Made by a program: the position numbers and the translations under genes. Below, one piece after another: positions 55,001 to 64,000 of a stretch of 64,000 nt of DNA; within the stretch, counting starts at the first letter, position 1, and every line of letters begins with the position of its first letter. Under the pieces are notes generated by a model, which was given only the letters and a program-made list of their open reading frames with translations, made no database searches and was not told where the DNA came from. This DNA is from Linanthus parryae. Lineage: Eukaryota > Streptophyta > Magnoliopsida > Ericales > Polemoniaceae. The stretch is taken from the NCBI GenBank assembly GCA_023055425.1, contig JALGPY010000003.1, forward strand, positions 20,085,001-20,149,000, given 5' to 3'.

Positions 55001-56457
55001 ACCCTGATAAAGAGTTCGACCCGTATCCGTAGCTTGAATATAAAAGGTGTTTTGATCAAAAATAAATATAACATTATTATCACGACACATTTGATTCACA
55101 GAAATTAAGTTGACAGAAAGTTGTGGAACATGAAGTGTATTATTTAAGCGAAAAGAGTGAGAAGAGGTAGTTAGTAAAGCGGTACCAGAATTTTGAATTG
55201 GTAGCGAATATCCGTTACCAACCGTAACATGATCATGGCCAGAATAGGGTTCAGAGAGAGAGAGGTTGGCCAAGTCTGCAGTCATATGATTAGAAGCTCC
55301 AGTATCCGTAAGCCATACCTCAGAAGATTGATTTGCAGTAGATGTAGCAGCAAGGGCAGCAAGATGCTCAGGAGGGTGTCTGCCTTGATAAGCATAGTCC
55401 ATACGGTGGTAGCAATCAAGAGCAGAGTAATAATCGTTGCAACATATTTGGCAGTTAACAGGCGTTGAACGACCCGAACCACCGGACCGGCCTCGCTGAT
55501 AACCCGAACCGTATCTACCAGATACACCACCACGACCCGAACCATATCCTTGTCCAGACCCGGATCCATTTTCACCTCCATATCCGGATCCGGATCCGAA
55601 CTTCGTACCATACCCGGTTGAAGACCCAGACCCACTGTAACCGGATCGACCGCCCCTGGAATGGTCAAACTGTGCGCCCCCACGTTGACTAGACCGGCCA
55701 CCGCCTCGGTAGTTGTTAGGGTAAAGACCGCCACGGCCGTCGCCGCGGTTGGCGAAGAAGGCGGTGGGGGAAGGATGATCGACCATCGGAACCTGGGAAA
55801 GGAGCATCTGTTCTTCGACTCGCAAGAGGACGTGAAGGTCTTCAAAGGTAACCGGTGTGGAGTTGATGAGAAGAGAGGAACGGAACGGGTTGTATTCCAC
55901 CGGAAGACCGTTAAGGGTGTACAACAACATATCCTCATCATCAATGGCTACAGAGGACACAACAAGCTTGCTTCTGAGAGTAGAGAGGCGTTGCATGTAT
56001 AGATCTATGGAATCAGTACCCTTCTTGATGTTCTGAAGCTCCGATTTGAGCTGGAGGACATTAGATCTGGTTAAGGAGCCATAGCGGCGCTCTAGGGTTT
56101 CCCACGCAGATTGAGCGTAAGATGCACGAAGGACCAGAGTTAACGCCTCAGTGGAAAGAGTGGCATTGATGATGGTAAGAACGGCTTGATCTGTCAAGAT
56201 CCAGGTGTGGAAGGCCGGGTTTGGTGTCAGAGTGAGAGATCCATTGACATCAGAAAGAAACTCCGACGGACAAGCGATTGAACCGTCTAAATAACCAAAC
56301 AAACTGTGGGTATTGAAGATGGAGGAGATTTGATGCCTCCAAAGCACAAAATTGCTCGAATCGAGCTTAAAAGGTAAGAGATTGTGTATATTAGACAAAA
56401 GATAAAGCGGCGGTGCCGGTGAAGACACGCCGGAGGTAGGGGATTGTATCGTGTCAA
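52037..56457 (-). pseudogene. Copia 2 gag-pol with stops and frameshifts
   Basis: The order on the minus strand is complete. gag (KLDSSNFVLWRHQISSIFN...) is followed by a Gly/Ser/Arg-rich stretch and a zinc knuckle CQICCNDYYSALDC whose His is Tyr. Next are protease WLTDTGASNHMT, the integrase zinc region (WHSRLGHP...CDACLAGK) and core (HSDVWGP, and the catalytic Glu in NGVAERKHRH). RT has QLDVKNAFLHGF and YVDDIIVT, and RNase H has STEAEYRALSTAAADLSW and ADFFTKTLP. Breaks: a frameshift around 54490-54530, TAA near 54248 after the KSKPD block, frame loss near 53520-53660, and TAA near 53274. The open frame reading into the 5' LTR (to 56755) is not the true gag start. Each enzyme domain is separately recognisable, so decay is recent. 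Confidence 0.93.
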
Positions 56458-56470
56458 GGCTCTGATACCA

Positions 56471-56790
56471 TGACAGAGCAATTAGGGTTAGTGAGAGAGA
56501 AGAGGAAGATGAAAATGAAACGATGAAGAACTGCTGTATATTCACTTGATTCATGAACGAATACAGAGAGACAAATATATACAATGAACCAAAGATATGA
56601 CCGTTGGATTGTAATCCAACGGTAGGAAAATAATCATCATCTAACCCTAAAGCTGTTGGGCCAAATACAACCCAGAAATGGTATTGGGCTTGATAAACAA
56701 AGGTCCAAACATACAAGCAACAGGCCCAAAGTAAATGAGAGAAGGCCTGATCCATTATGTGCAGCCCAAAACTATATTTAGCTGCTATTA
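56471..56790 (-). repeat. Copia 2 5' LTR (320 bp)
   Basis: Reads TAATAGCAGC...GTCA on the minus strand, followed by the primer-binding site TGGTATCAGAGCC. Confidence 0.93.
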
Positions 56791-56795
56791 CATGG

Positions 56796-56930
56796 AAGGA
56801 AACAACTTAAGGAATTTGTTATCCACATTCTTTATGAATGTTGGAAGATGGAAATTAAGAAGAAAATCTCTCTTTGTAGTTCTTACTACAATAGTTAGTT
56901 TCCCTGCAATTAATGACTCTAGATGATATG
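56796..56930 (+). pseudogene. AVT1-like fragment, right arm part 2
   Basis: Continues from 51709 after removal of Copia 2: EGNNLRNLLSTFFMNVGRWKLRRKSLFVVLTTIVSFPAI, the counterpart of the minus-strand frame at 51163-51450. Confidence 0.7.
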
Positions 56931-57205
56931 GAAACTCTTGTCAAATCTTTCCGCTACTGGATCCATGGTCATAACAACAGTTGTGGTGTCTGCGCTCTGC
57001 AGTGGTACTATGAAAAGGAGGACGACTTTCATAAGGGAATAGTCAAGATGCAAATACCTATTAACAAAGATTGAAAAGAATAAACAAAAAGTTAGAATAA
57101 TTCATAGTAGATTCTAGTAATAATGTCCAAACTAAATTGGTTAGACAACCATATGTAACTATAGGAAAGAGACATAGAGGAAAGTTTGTTTTCTAGGTTG
57201 TGCGT
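56931..57205. other. Intergenic, no gene seen
   Basis: No coding similarity or clear repeat recognised. Confidence 0.5.
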
Positions 57206-58264
57206 AAAGATTGCTGAAAATTATTGGGACTGTTAGTACCAGAGTGAGTAACATGGACACCAAAACCATCTCCAATAGTGATACTGTCATGACCATTGTA
57301 TGGTGAAATATGTTGTAAAGCTGTCAAACTGATTTGTGACATGATGCAGTAGTGGTGGTTGGAGAAGAGACTTCTGAATAAGAGTGTTAAGCCTTCTTAG
57401 GAGCATCGCTTCTAGGCGATGCAACTGAAAACCGTAGAGTTTCATGTTGTAAAAACGAAATATGCAGAAAGAAAGAACTATACACACTATTTACGTGGTT
57501 CGGCAAAACAGCCTACGTCCACGGAGTTGCAGAGATTTCACTAAAACAGACGAAAAATTTGAGAGAGAATTACAAGCGAAATCAGAACGCTCAACATACT
57601 TGCTACGAACCCTAAGAACTCTAGAAATAGACGACCTATTAAACCGGGCCGGATCCAAGCCGAAATGGTTCCTTTTTCGGGTCTCCTTTTTCGGGAATCA
57701 TGTCTCATTTTTCGGGTCGTAGCAAAACATGAATCGGGTCGATTCATAAAACGGGTCGCCCAAGAACCAAGGGTCCACCCCAACAATTCAAGCCTGAACC
57801 AACAATCCCTGGCTATGTGCCTTGTTCCATACATGATTTGATCAGGATAGGCACTAAGACAGGAGGTTTCTTTCGTGATTGAGGACAATTTGAATTCAAC
57901 TGATGAAAATAAGAACGAGATAAGGAAGATAAACAAGATTTCAAGGCCCTCAAGACATGGATGATATGAAACAACTTTTGAGATGTTGATCACCATAAAG
58001 CTAAGAAGAATACGTATGATTGATCATACCAGATGCACAGACGTAGATAAGAACTTTGCAGCCGGTTGAAAAGTCGATGAAATATAAGAAACCATATCAT
58101 TCACGTAAAAAATTGTTAGTAATTGTGCTTTCCAGAGAATGCAATTTGAGGAATCCAGCTTGATTGGACTAGGGAGTTGAGATTGCGGAATTGTTGATGG
58201 AACCTTGAAATAGGAGCCAGAGAAGATGAATGGATCAAGAACAACGAGCTTTGCTCTGATGCCA
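57206..58264 (-). pseudogene. Copia element 3 remnant (gag start and protease)
   Basis: Minus strand: a primer-binding site TGGCATCAGAGC at about 58264-58253 is followed by gag (PIKLDSSNCILWKAQLLTIFYVNDMVSYI, about 58190-58085). At the left end is protease sequence (ISPYNGHDSITIGDGFGVHVTHSGT, about 57310-57235). Integrase, RT and RNase H are missing. A probable solo LTR of another element (57445-57785) sits between gag and protease. Confidence 0.75.
57440..57790 (-). mobile_element. Probable solo LTR inside Copia 3
   Basis: 57445-57785 reads TGTTGGGGTGGAC...TTACAACA on the minus strand (TG...CA ends, 341 bp). Flanks TTTCA (57440-57444) and ATTCA (57786-57790) differ by one base. It contains the ACGTGGTTCGGC...CCTACGTCCACGG motif (plus-strand reading) common in plant Copia LTRs. 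No internal domains. Confidence 0.6.
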
Positions 58265-58570
58265 TGTTGTAACACATGAGTCCAATAGAGAAATTGAGAG
58301 AAAGAACTGATACTTTCTTGATTACAACTGAATGAGAGATCGATCTCTCTTATACACAGCTAATGATCATTGATTCACTACTTGAATAACAGAGTTACAA
58401 AACTATGTAATTGTACTGTCAGTCCCTGAACTATTACATGCTATATTTTGTGGTCCCATCAGCTTGGACCTTTCATCATTTTGATGGCTTATCTTGACAA
58501 TCCTACTGCTGCTCTAGCCCTTTTACTATAGACAGTCATAAACTCATAACTCTACAGATATAATGCTAAG
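58265..58570 (-). repeat. Copia 3 5' LTR (outer limit uncertain)
   Basis: It ends TTACAACA on the minus strand immediately before the primer-binding site. I could not fix the far boundary because no second copy is in the window. Confidence 0.5.
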
Positions 58571-58589
58571 TTGTGTGTAATACTTTGTA

Positions 58590-59340
58590 TCAGAGTAAGA
58601 AGATAGCTTGAAGAAGAAGAAGAAAGAGAGAGAAGAGAGCAGATAGTTGCAGAGAGAAGAATTGGAAATTGCATTTAGCAAAACTCAATTACAAAGTACT
58701 CTGCAAATGTTTAAATAGTTTGGGCCAAAACGTAATAAACGAAAGTTATCAACGACCTAGCTGACTAGTCATACACGTAAGCAAAAGTGACGAATCTTGA
58801 CCAATCAGAGAGATCGTGAGTGCTGACTGTGTACTAGCAGTCGTTGGGTGGAAGAACGACATCGTTCCACTTGATGATTTAAAACAAACGGCTAGAAGCA
58901 TCGGAGGACTACTGAACAGTGCTCCAAAGAAATCCAACGTCCACTGAAGCAACGGAGTTCATGTCATTAGTTTATCGGAGATTTCACTTTAGTCCATGAT
59001 CTCTAATAGCCCCCCTCAAGTTGAGCAGGGGAGAGATCTCATGCCCAACTTGGTTACTAGGAAGTGAACAGAGGACTAGGGAGAGGCTTGGTGAGCAAGT
59101 CTGCAAGCTGTAAAGTGGAAGAGACATGCCTGAATTGAAGTGTGCCATTGTTGACAAGATCTCTAACCAAATAACAATCCAAGTCAATATGCTTGGTCTT
59201 GTCATGAAAAACTGGGTTCTGGGCAATAGAGATTGCAGAGCTGCTATCACACAGAACAAGAGGAGGACTTGTAAGAGTAAGCTGCAGTTCTGAGAGAAGA
59301 AATAATAACCATTGCAACTCACAAGAGGTGTGAGACAAGC
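58590..59340 (-). pseudogene. Copia element 4 remnant: RNase H end plus 3' LTR
   Basis: 59338-59057 on the minus strand reads the end of a Copia RNase H (ELQWLLFLLSELQL, LCDSSSAISIAQNPVFHDKTKHIDLD, STLQLADLLTKPLP). It is followed by the polypurine tract CAACTTGAGGGGGGC (about 59030-59016) and LTR-like sequence down to about 58590. Everything upstream of RNase H is missing. Confidence 0.75.
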
Positions 59341-59441
59341 TTCTGTATTCAGCCAGGTTGTTGGCTCAATTGATTTGTATAAAAGTATAGATCAACTCCT
59401 GGAGATCAATTTGGGTATAGTGAAGACCAAATTTTGGGATT

Positions 59442-61960
59442 TTGATGGAGACACCCAATGTGGTTGGTGGTGACCGTTCCGGCAGCAGCTCCGGCGGTAC
59501 TTATGGTAATGAATTCTCAAACTCTCCTTTTTTCATTGCTAGCTCTGAAAATCCTGGACCTATTTTGGTCTCTCAGCTTCTTACTGGAGAGAATTACTAT
59601 TCTTGGGAGAAATCCATGAAGGTTGCCTTACAAGCTAAAAACAAGCTTGAGTTTATTGATGGAAGTCTTTCTCAACCTGAATTTACTTCTGATTTGTTTC
59701 TTCTGTGGAGAAGGTGTGATAGTATGGTCATCTCTTGGTTGCTTAATTTTCTAAAGAAATTTCATGTAGTTTGGTTGGGATATCTACTGCTAGGGATATA
59801 TGGATAGATCTACAAGAAAGGTTTTCCCAGGGTAACCATCCTAGGGTCTTTCAATTGACAGAAATGATAGCTGGACTCAAACAGGCAGATAATAGTATTA
59901 CTATGTACTATACAAAGTTGAGAACTATGTGGGATGAATTGGCCAACTATAAACCTTTACATGCTTTCACTTGTGGTGCTTTTGCTTTGATAAGACAAAG
60001 AAGGGAAGAGGCGTACATAATGCAGTTTTTATTGGGATTGAATGAACAATATATGGCCGTTAGAGAGCAAATTTTGCTTGTGGAACCTCTACCTACACTT
60101 AATCAGGTCTATTCTAAAGTTGTTCAACATGAAAGACAGTTAGCCATCTCAGTAACCAAAGTTAGAATTCTACCTACTCCTAGTGTTGCAATGTACACCA
60201 ATTCATCTCACCAAAGTGTGTCTTCTTCAAACACTTCTTATCCAGCTAGTTCAGCACCTAGATAATCTTCTAGTCCAGGTTACAAAAAGGTTTGTCACCA
60301 TTGTGGAGATACAGGTCATGTCAAAAGTAGATGCTACAAGTTACATGGTTATCCTTCTCATTTCAAAAACAAACCTAACGTGAATAGTGTGATTTCTGAC
60401 AATTCACCACAACCTCCTACAATTTCATTATTACCAGCTCAGTGAGTCCTTATGATTCCATTTCTCATGTTATGGGTCTAGAATCACCTCTACAACATCA
60501 ACAAAATCAACACCTTCTTCTGGTTCTACAAGTTCCAATCATCTTCATTTTATGGCTGGCATTTCTAGCTCCTTTTCTCTTCATATCTCTAGGCTTTCAC
60601 CTGATTTTGCTGCACAATTCTGGATTATTGACACAGGAGCTACATATCATATGTGTTGTAACTCCACTCTTTTTTCAGAAATGCATCCAGTTACAAATAC
60701 CAATGTGCATTTTCCTAATGGTAAATCTGTCCTGGTCTCTCATATTGGATTAGTAGTTTTGTCAGACACATTGACTCTTCATCATGTGGTTTATGTTCCT
60801 TCCTTCAAATTTAATTTGATTTCTGTCAGCAAACGTACACATTCATCTTCTTGTGTTTTTCTTTGTGAGCTGGATACTTGCACCTTCTATGATAAACACA
60901 CTAATGTTGTTCTTGGCAAGGGATACAAGACTAGTGGTCTATATTTGTTAGATTCCACACCTCTTGTTTTCAGTTCTGTCATTTCAACAGAATCTTCTTC
61001 TAAGACTGCTATTTGGCATATGAGATTAGGACACCCCCTCTTTTAAGAAACTTAAACTTTTACACACCCATATTTCTTCACCACTTGAAGTCACAAACCT
61101 CACTTGCACCATTTGTCCTCTTGCTAAACACAAAAAATTACCTTTCCCAAATGCCAATCACATTACTTCTTCACCCTTTTCAATTGTTCATTGTGACACT
61201 TGGGTTCCATATAGAGTTTCTACTCCCTCTGGGCACAGATATTTCCTAACCTTGGTTGATGATTCAACTAGACATACATGGTTGTTCTTGATGACACATA
61301 AGTCAGATGCTGCTGCAATTTTGATACATTTCTGCACCTATGTTGAGACACAGTTTTCTACAAATGTGAAGAAGTTTAGAAGTGATAATGCACCTGAGTT
61401 CCATTTGACAGAATTCTTTGCTAAGAAGGGTATTGTGCATGAACTTAGTTGTGTTGAGACACCTGAGCAGAATTCAGTTGTTGAAAGAAAGCATCAGCAT
61501 CTCCTCAATGTGGCCAGAGAACTCAAATTTCAGTCAGGTGTACCTCTCAGATTTTGGGGAGAATGTGTTATGACTGCCACTTATTTGATTAACAGAACTC
61601 CAAGCTTTAGATTACACAACAAGTCCCCTTATCAGCTTCTGTTTGGCAATGTACCAGACTATGATCTATTAAAGGTTTTTGGGTGTCTTGCCTTTGCTGC
61701 CAATCTACATCAAGGGAGAACCAAATTTGATCCTAGAGCTGCTAAGTGTGTCTTCATGGGTTATGTCTTTGGTACCAAAGGGTATAAATTGTACAATTTG
61801 GACACCAAGGAGTTTCTTGTCTAAATACATGTGGTTTTTCAAGAAAGAGTTTTTCCTTTCTTGACCAATAATGACTTTACACCTACTTTTATTGACAATT
61901 TTTGTCTTGCCATTTCTGCTTCTGATTCTCCTTTCACTACCCCTATAGACCCTTCTTTTA
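59442..61960 (+). pseudogene. Copia element 5 remnant (gag, protease, integrase; no RT)
   Basis: The gag start METPNVVGG at 59442 is followed by LVSQLLTGENYYSWEKSMKVAL and, after a frameshift near 59770, DIWIDLQERFSQGN. An intact CCHC knuckle CHHCGDTGHVKSRC lies after an in-frame TAA (60263-60265). Protease IIDTGATYHMC is at about 60625. Integrase has IWHMRLGHP, VDDSTRHTW, SDNAPEF and VVERKHQHLLN, then TYLINRTPS and a FGCLAFA block. Stops: TGA near 60441, a break at about 61045, TAA near 61822. RT and RNase H are absent: around 61960 the sequence joins unrelated DNA. It lies head to head with Copia element 4, with no LTR between them. Confidence 0.85.
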
Positions 61961-62150
61961 CTCTGAAATACCCCGTTAAATTTCGTGGACAATTCGGCGA
62001 CTTTTCGTTAAATTTAGAGTGTAATTTTCGAGTCTTGAATTAAGAGGGGGTGATAAGTGTAGTTTACAAAAGTTACAACCTATTTAAATGTTTGGGGTGG
62101 TATTTGTAATTACCTATAAGTTATGAGCAGCAACAAAAAAAATAAAAAAT
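61960..62150 (+). other. Junction with polypurine-like tract and possible LTR start
   Basis: AATTAAGAGGGGG followed by TGATAAGTGTAG (about 62040-62065) looks like a retrotransposon polypurine tract and LTR start. No partner LTR is in the window. Confidence 0.35.
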
Positions 62151-62780
62151 AACCCAGCTCCCGAAGGAATTCCCAGGAAATGTGCTCCTGCACATTGTGA
62201 GTCTCCCAACACCATTGTGTTCACCAACACCAATTCTCCCCTTCTCTTATACTTCCGCTTCCTCTTTCTTCTTTCGGCAGAAGCACCAAGCACACAACCA
62301 CCACCTCCTTCTTCGCAGCCACCACACCCTGTGTCCTCTCCTCCCCTGTTTCGCCAGAAAACAGAGCAGCAGTAGCGGTAGCAGTGGTGGTTACCGCTGC
62401 CACCACTGACGGAGGCCACAACCACCACCACCAACACCCTCTGCCCTCTATCCTCTCCCCCTCTTCTCTCTCTTCCTCGCCTTCTGTCTTCCCCGCGACC
62501 AAGAGCAGAGCAGCAGCAGCAACAGAAACTTCGCGCGGCCACCACCACCATCGCTGCGAATCCATTAACGATGGCGACAAGGTCGGGTCTTGGAATCCGA
62601 CGCTACCCAACCCCGTTTCTTCCTCCCAATAGCCTCATGGAGGTCTGAGGAAGCCAGGAACGCAACCCACCGTAGCCAACAACGCCAGATTCACCCCCGT
62701 CGAGCACCACCGTCGACCACCACCGTCGGGTTCTTCAACCCGCTCCGTGGGTAATCTCTAATTCTCCCCCATTGTTCGTT
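62150..62780. other. GC-rich, CT- and CCACCA-rich stretch, unidentified
   Basis: Base composition differs strongly from its surroundings. Frames on both strands (62182-62409 +, 62114-62551 -, 62384-62632 +) are low-complexity (Ser/Pro or Gly/Val/Trp runs) and are not convincing proteins. It resembles a transcribed leader plus first exon of a gene or a transposon, but I cannot identify it. Confidence 0.45.
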
Positions 62781-62849
62781 TAGAGTAACCGGAATCGCGT
62801 TTTATTGCTAGAAATCAAGATTTGATTCAAGTGGTTATGGGTATTCACC

Positions 62850-63075
62850 GTGGGTATGAACAGGGGGTGAAAGTGTCGTTTCAGAAAGATTGAGGGCATG
62901 ATTTGTACTTTATATAGACTGCATTAGTGTGAACTGGGGGTGAAAGTGTTATTTCGGAAACTTGATGGCATGATTTGTCACTTATATAAACTGTGATGTG
63001 TGTGGGTTCGGGGTTAAAAGTGTTGATTTTGGAAATCATGAGGGGGGGGGGCTGTTTGTAGATTATATATTCTGT
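62850..63075. repeat. Three imperfect copies of an about 73-bp unit
   Basis: GGGGGTGAAAGTGT...GGCATGATTTGTACTTTATATA recurs about every 70-75 bp from 62860, with the third copy degenerate and ending in a run of about 11 G (around 63038-63050). Confidence 0.75.
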
Positions 63076-63130
63076 TTTATTAATATAACTAGTAATTATT
63101 CTTTTGTTAAAATACAATATATGAAGTTTG

Positions 63131-63164
<34 letters not shown>

Positions 63165-63240
63165 GTATATATTACAATGTAATTTTAATATATATATATA
63201 TACATATCTACACACACACACATACACACACATATACATA
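63131..63240. repeat. (TA)n and (CA)n microsatellites
   Basis: TA tract at 63131-63162, a second at about 63190-63202, then CA-rich tract at 63210-63236. Confidence 0.93.
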
Positions 63241-64000
63241 TCTTTTTCAACAATTGAAACAAGTTATTTTCTAGTTTCTTTTTACGTTTTAATTTATTAA
63301 TAAAGAAAGGGCATAACTAAAAGATATTGTGTTTATGGAATTATTTTTGAGAATACAATTTGTGTTAGATATTCACTATGTGTAAATATTATTTTGTGTA
63401 TATAAAGCTTCAAATAATTATTAGTATTGACATTTATTTTAGTAACAAATAAAATTGCTAGTTAAATATTTATTTAATTAAAGAATAATAATAAGGAGAA
63501 GAATGGTATTTCTTGTGAAAAACTAAGAAATAATTTCTTTAGAAAATATATATATCGTCCACAATATAAGATTTGTTGATATAAGTTATATTTCTTTATA
63601 ATTACTAGTATCTATAATTACCATTTTGAGGAAATAGTTGTTAAATATTTTGAGTTCATTACTAATAAGAATTAATTTCTTTCTTTTCACTACTTAAGTA
63701 TATACATAAGTTCAATTATATTTTTATCAATGAGTATATGACATCCAATATTTTAAAAAATAATTGTTAACTAGTTACAAATATTGTTTTTAAGAAACAA
63801 AGATAAATTGGTTGGTCTTGATATAAAAAAGGATGCCTCGCTCCATCACTAGTCTTTAGGGGTATCACACATCACATATATGCATTTTAAGTGCTAGACT
63901 TTGGATTGATTAGAAACTATAAGTTTGTAGGCGACGAGTTCATAGACGAGGGTTAAATCTATCAGTAGGAGCTAGTTCGAGTTGTTTGTTGTTTCTACTT
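63241..64000. other. AT-rich DNA, nothing recognised
   Basis: No open frame with similarity and no clear repeat ends. Confidence 0.5.

Larger units (their letters stand above)
51705..56795 (-). mobile_element. Copia element 2 (defective)
   Basis: The element spans 51710-56790, minus strand. LTRs are 320 bp each and differ at about three positions, so insertion was recent. Perfect 5-bp target duplication CATGG at 51705-51709 and 56791-56795. Read on the minus strand the LTR starts TAATAGCAGC and ends CTGTCA or ATGTCA, again a TA...CA terminus. The primer-binding site TGGTATCAGAGCC (minus; 56470-56458) matches initiator tRNA-Met, and the polypurine tract AAGAGGGGG (minus) abuts the left LTR. 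It interrupts an AVT1-like relic. Confidence 0.95.

Noticed and set aside
54488..56755. 755-aa frame starting inside the Copia 2 LTR
   Set aside because: The first about 95 residues are LTR and primer-binding-site sequence, which a transcript starting in the LTR could include only in part. The true gag begins downstream.
62114..62610. Gly/Val/Trp-rich minus-strand frames
   Set aside because: Low-complexity readings of CCACCA- and CTCC-rich DNA without family resemblance.

Overview
The window looks like nuclear DNA from a flowering plant, most probably a eudicot. Coding sequence is split by GT-AG introns, there are plant family-1 glycosyltransferase and AVT1-type amino-acid transporter relics, and almost everything else is transposable-element sequence. 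I see no rRNA, tRNA or CRISPR, and no ordinary intact single-copy host gene. I could not determine the species.

Layout. (1) 1-5.9 kb: microsatellites, a 1.2-kb non-autonomous Mutator-type element with about 135-bp terminal inverted repeats and a 9-bp target duplication, a decayed UDP-glycosyltransferase fragment, and AT-rich DNA. (2) About 6.0-21.4 kb: a composite MULE-type region. From left to right it holds a GRF zinc-finger/transmembrane gene (-), an 11-exon Ulp1/C48-protease-like gene (-), a 717-bp-period repeat, a second diverged Ulp1-like gene (+), and a FAR1-type DNA-binding + MULE transposase + SWIM + zinc-knuckle gene (+). Diverged inverted sequences lie near both ends. Every gene carries nonsense mutations or frameshifts. 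(3) 23,685-42,045: a Ty3/gypsy element of the Tat type arranged LTR-internal-LTR-internal-LTR, inside one 5-bp target duplication (GTAGG). The first internal region is a deleted remnant. The second has gag-PR, RT-RH, a second RNase H, integrase, and a 3' untranslated region of about 53-bp tandem repeats. Downstream, on the opposite strand, lies an apparently intact five-exon gene for a plant-mobile-domain (PMD) protein. (4) 42.8-45.2 kb: a truncated UGT85-like gene whose 3' exon was triplicated in tandem (684-bp unit, almost identical copies). (5) 46.1-46.5 kb: a Tourist-like MITE. (6) 47.2-50.6 kb and 51.7-56.8 kb: two Copia elements with target duplications and non-canonical 5'-TA...CA-3' LTR ends. 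One is inserted in a UGT relic, the other in an inverted-duplicated AVT1 relic. (7) 57-62 kb: fragments of at least three more Copia elements and a probable solo LTR. (8) 62-64 kb: a GC-rich leader-like stretch, a short tandem repeat and AT-rich DNA.

The genes do not form a host pathway. They work, or once worked, as transposon modules. In the MULE the transposase would cut and paste, while the Ulp1-like and GRF proteins are typical but poorly understood passengers. In the Tat element the sense strand makes the replication machinery and the antisense strand carries a separate intron-containing PMD gene. The most notable systems are this antisense PMD gene, the tandem Tat structure inside one target duplication, and the MULE with two opposed Ulp1-like paralogues plus a GRF protein.
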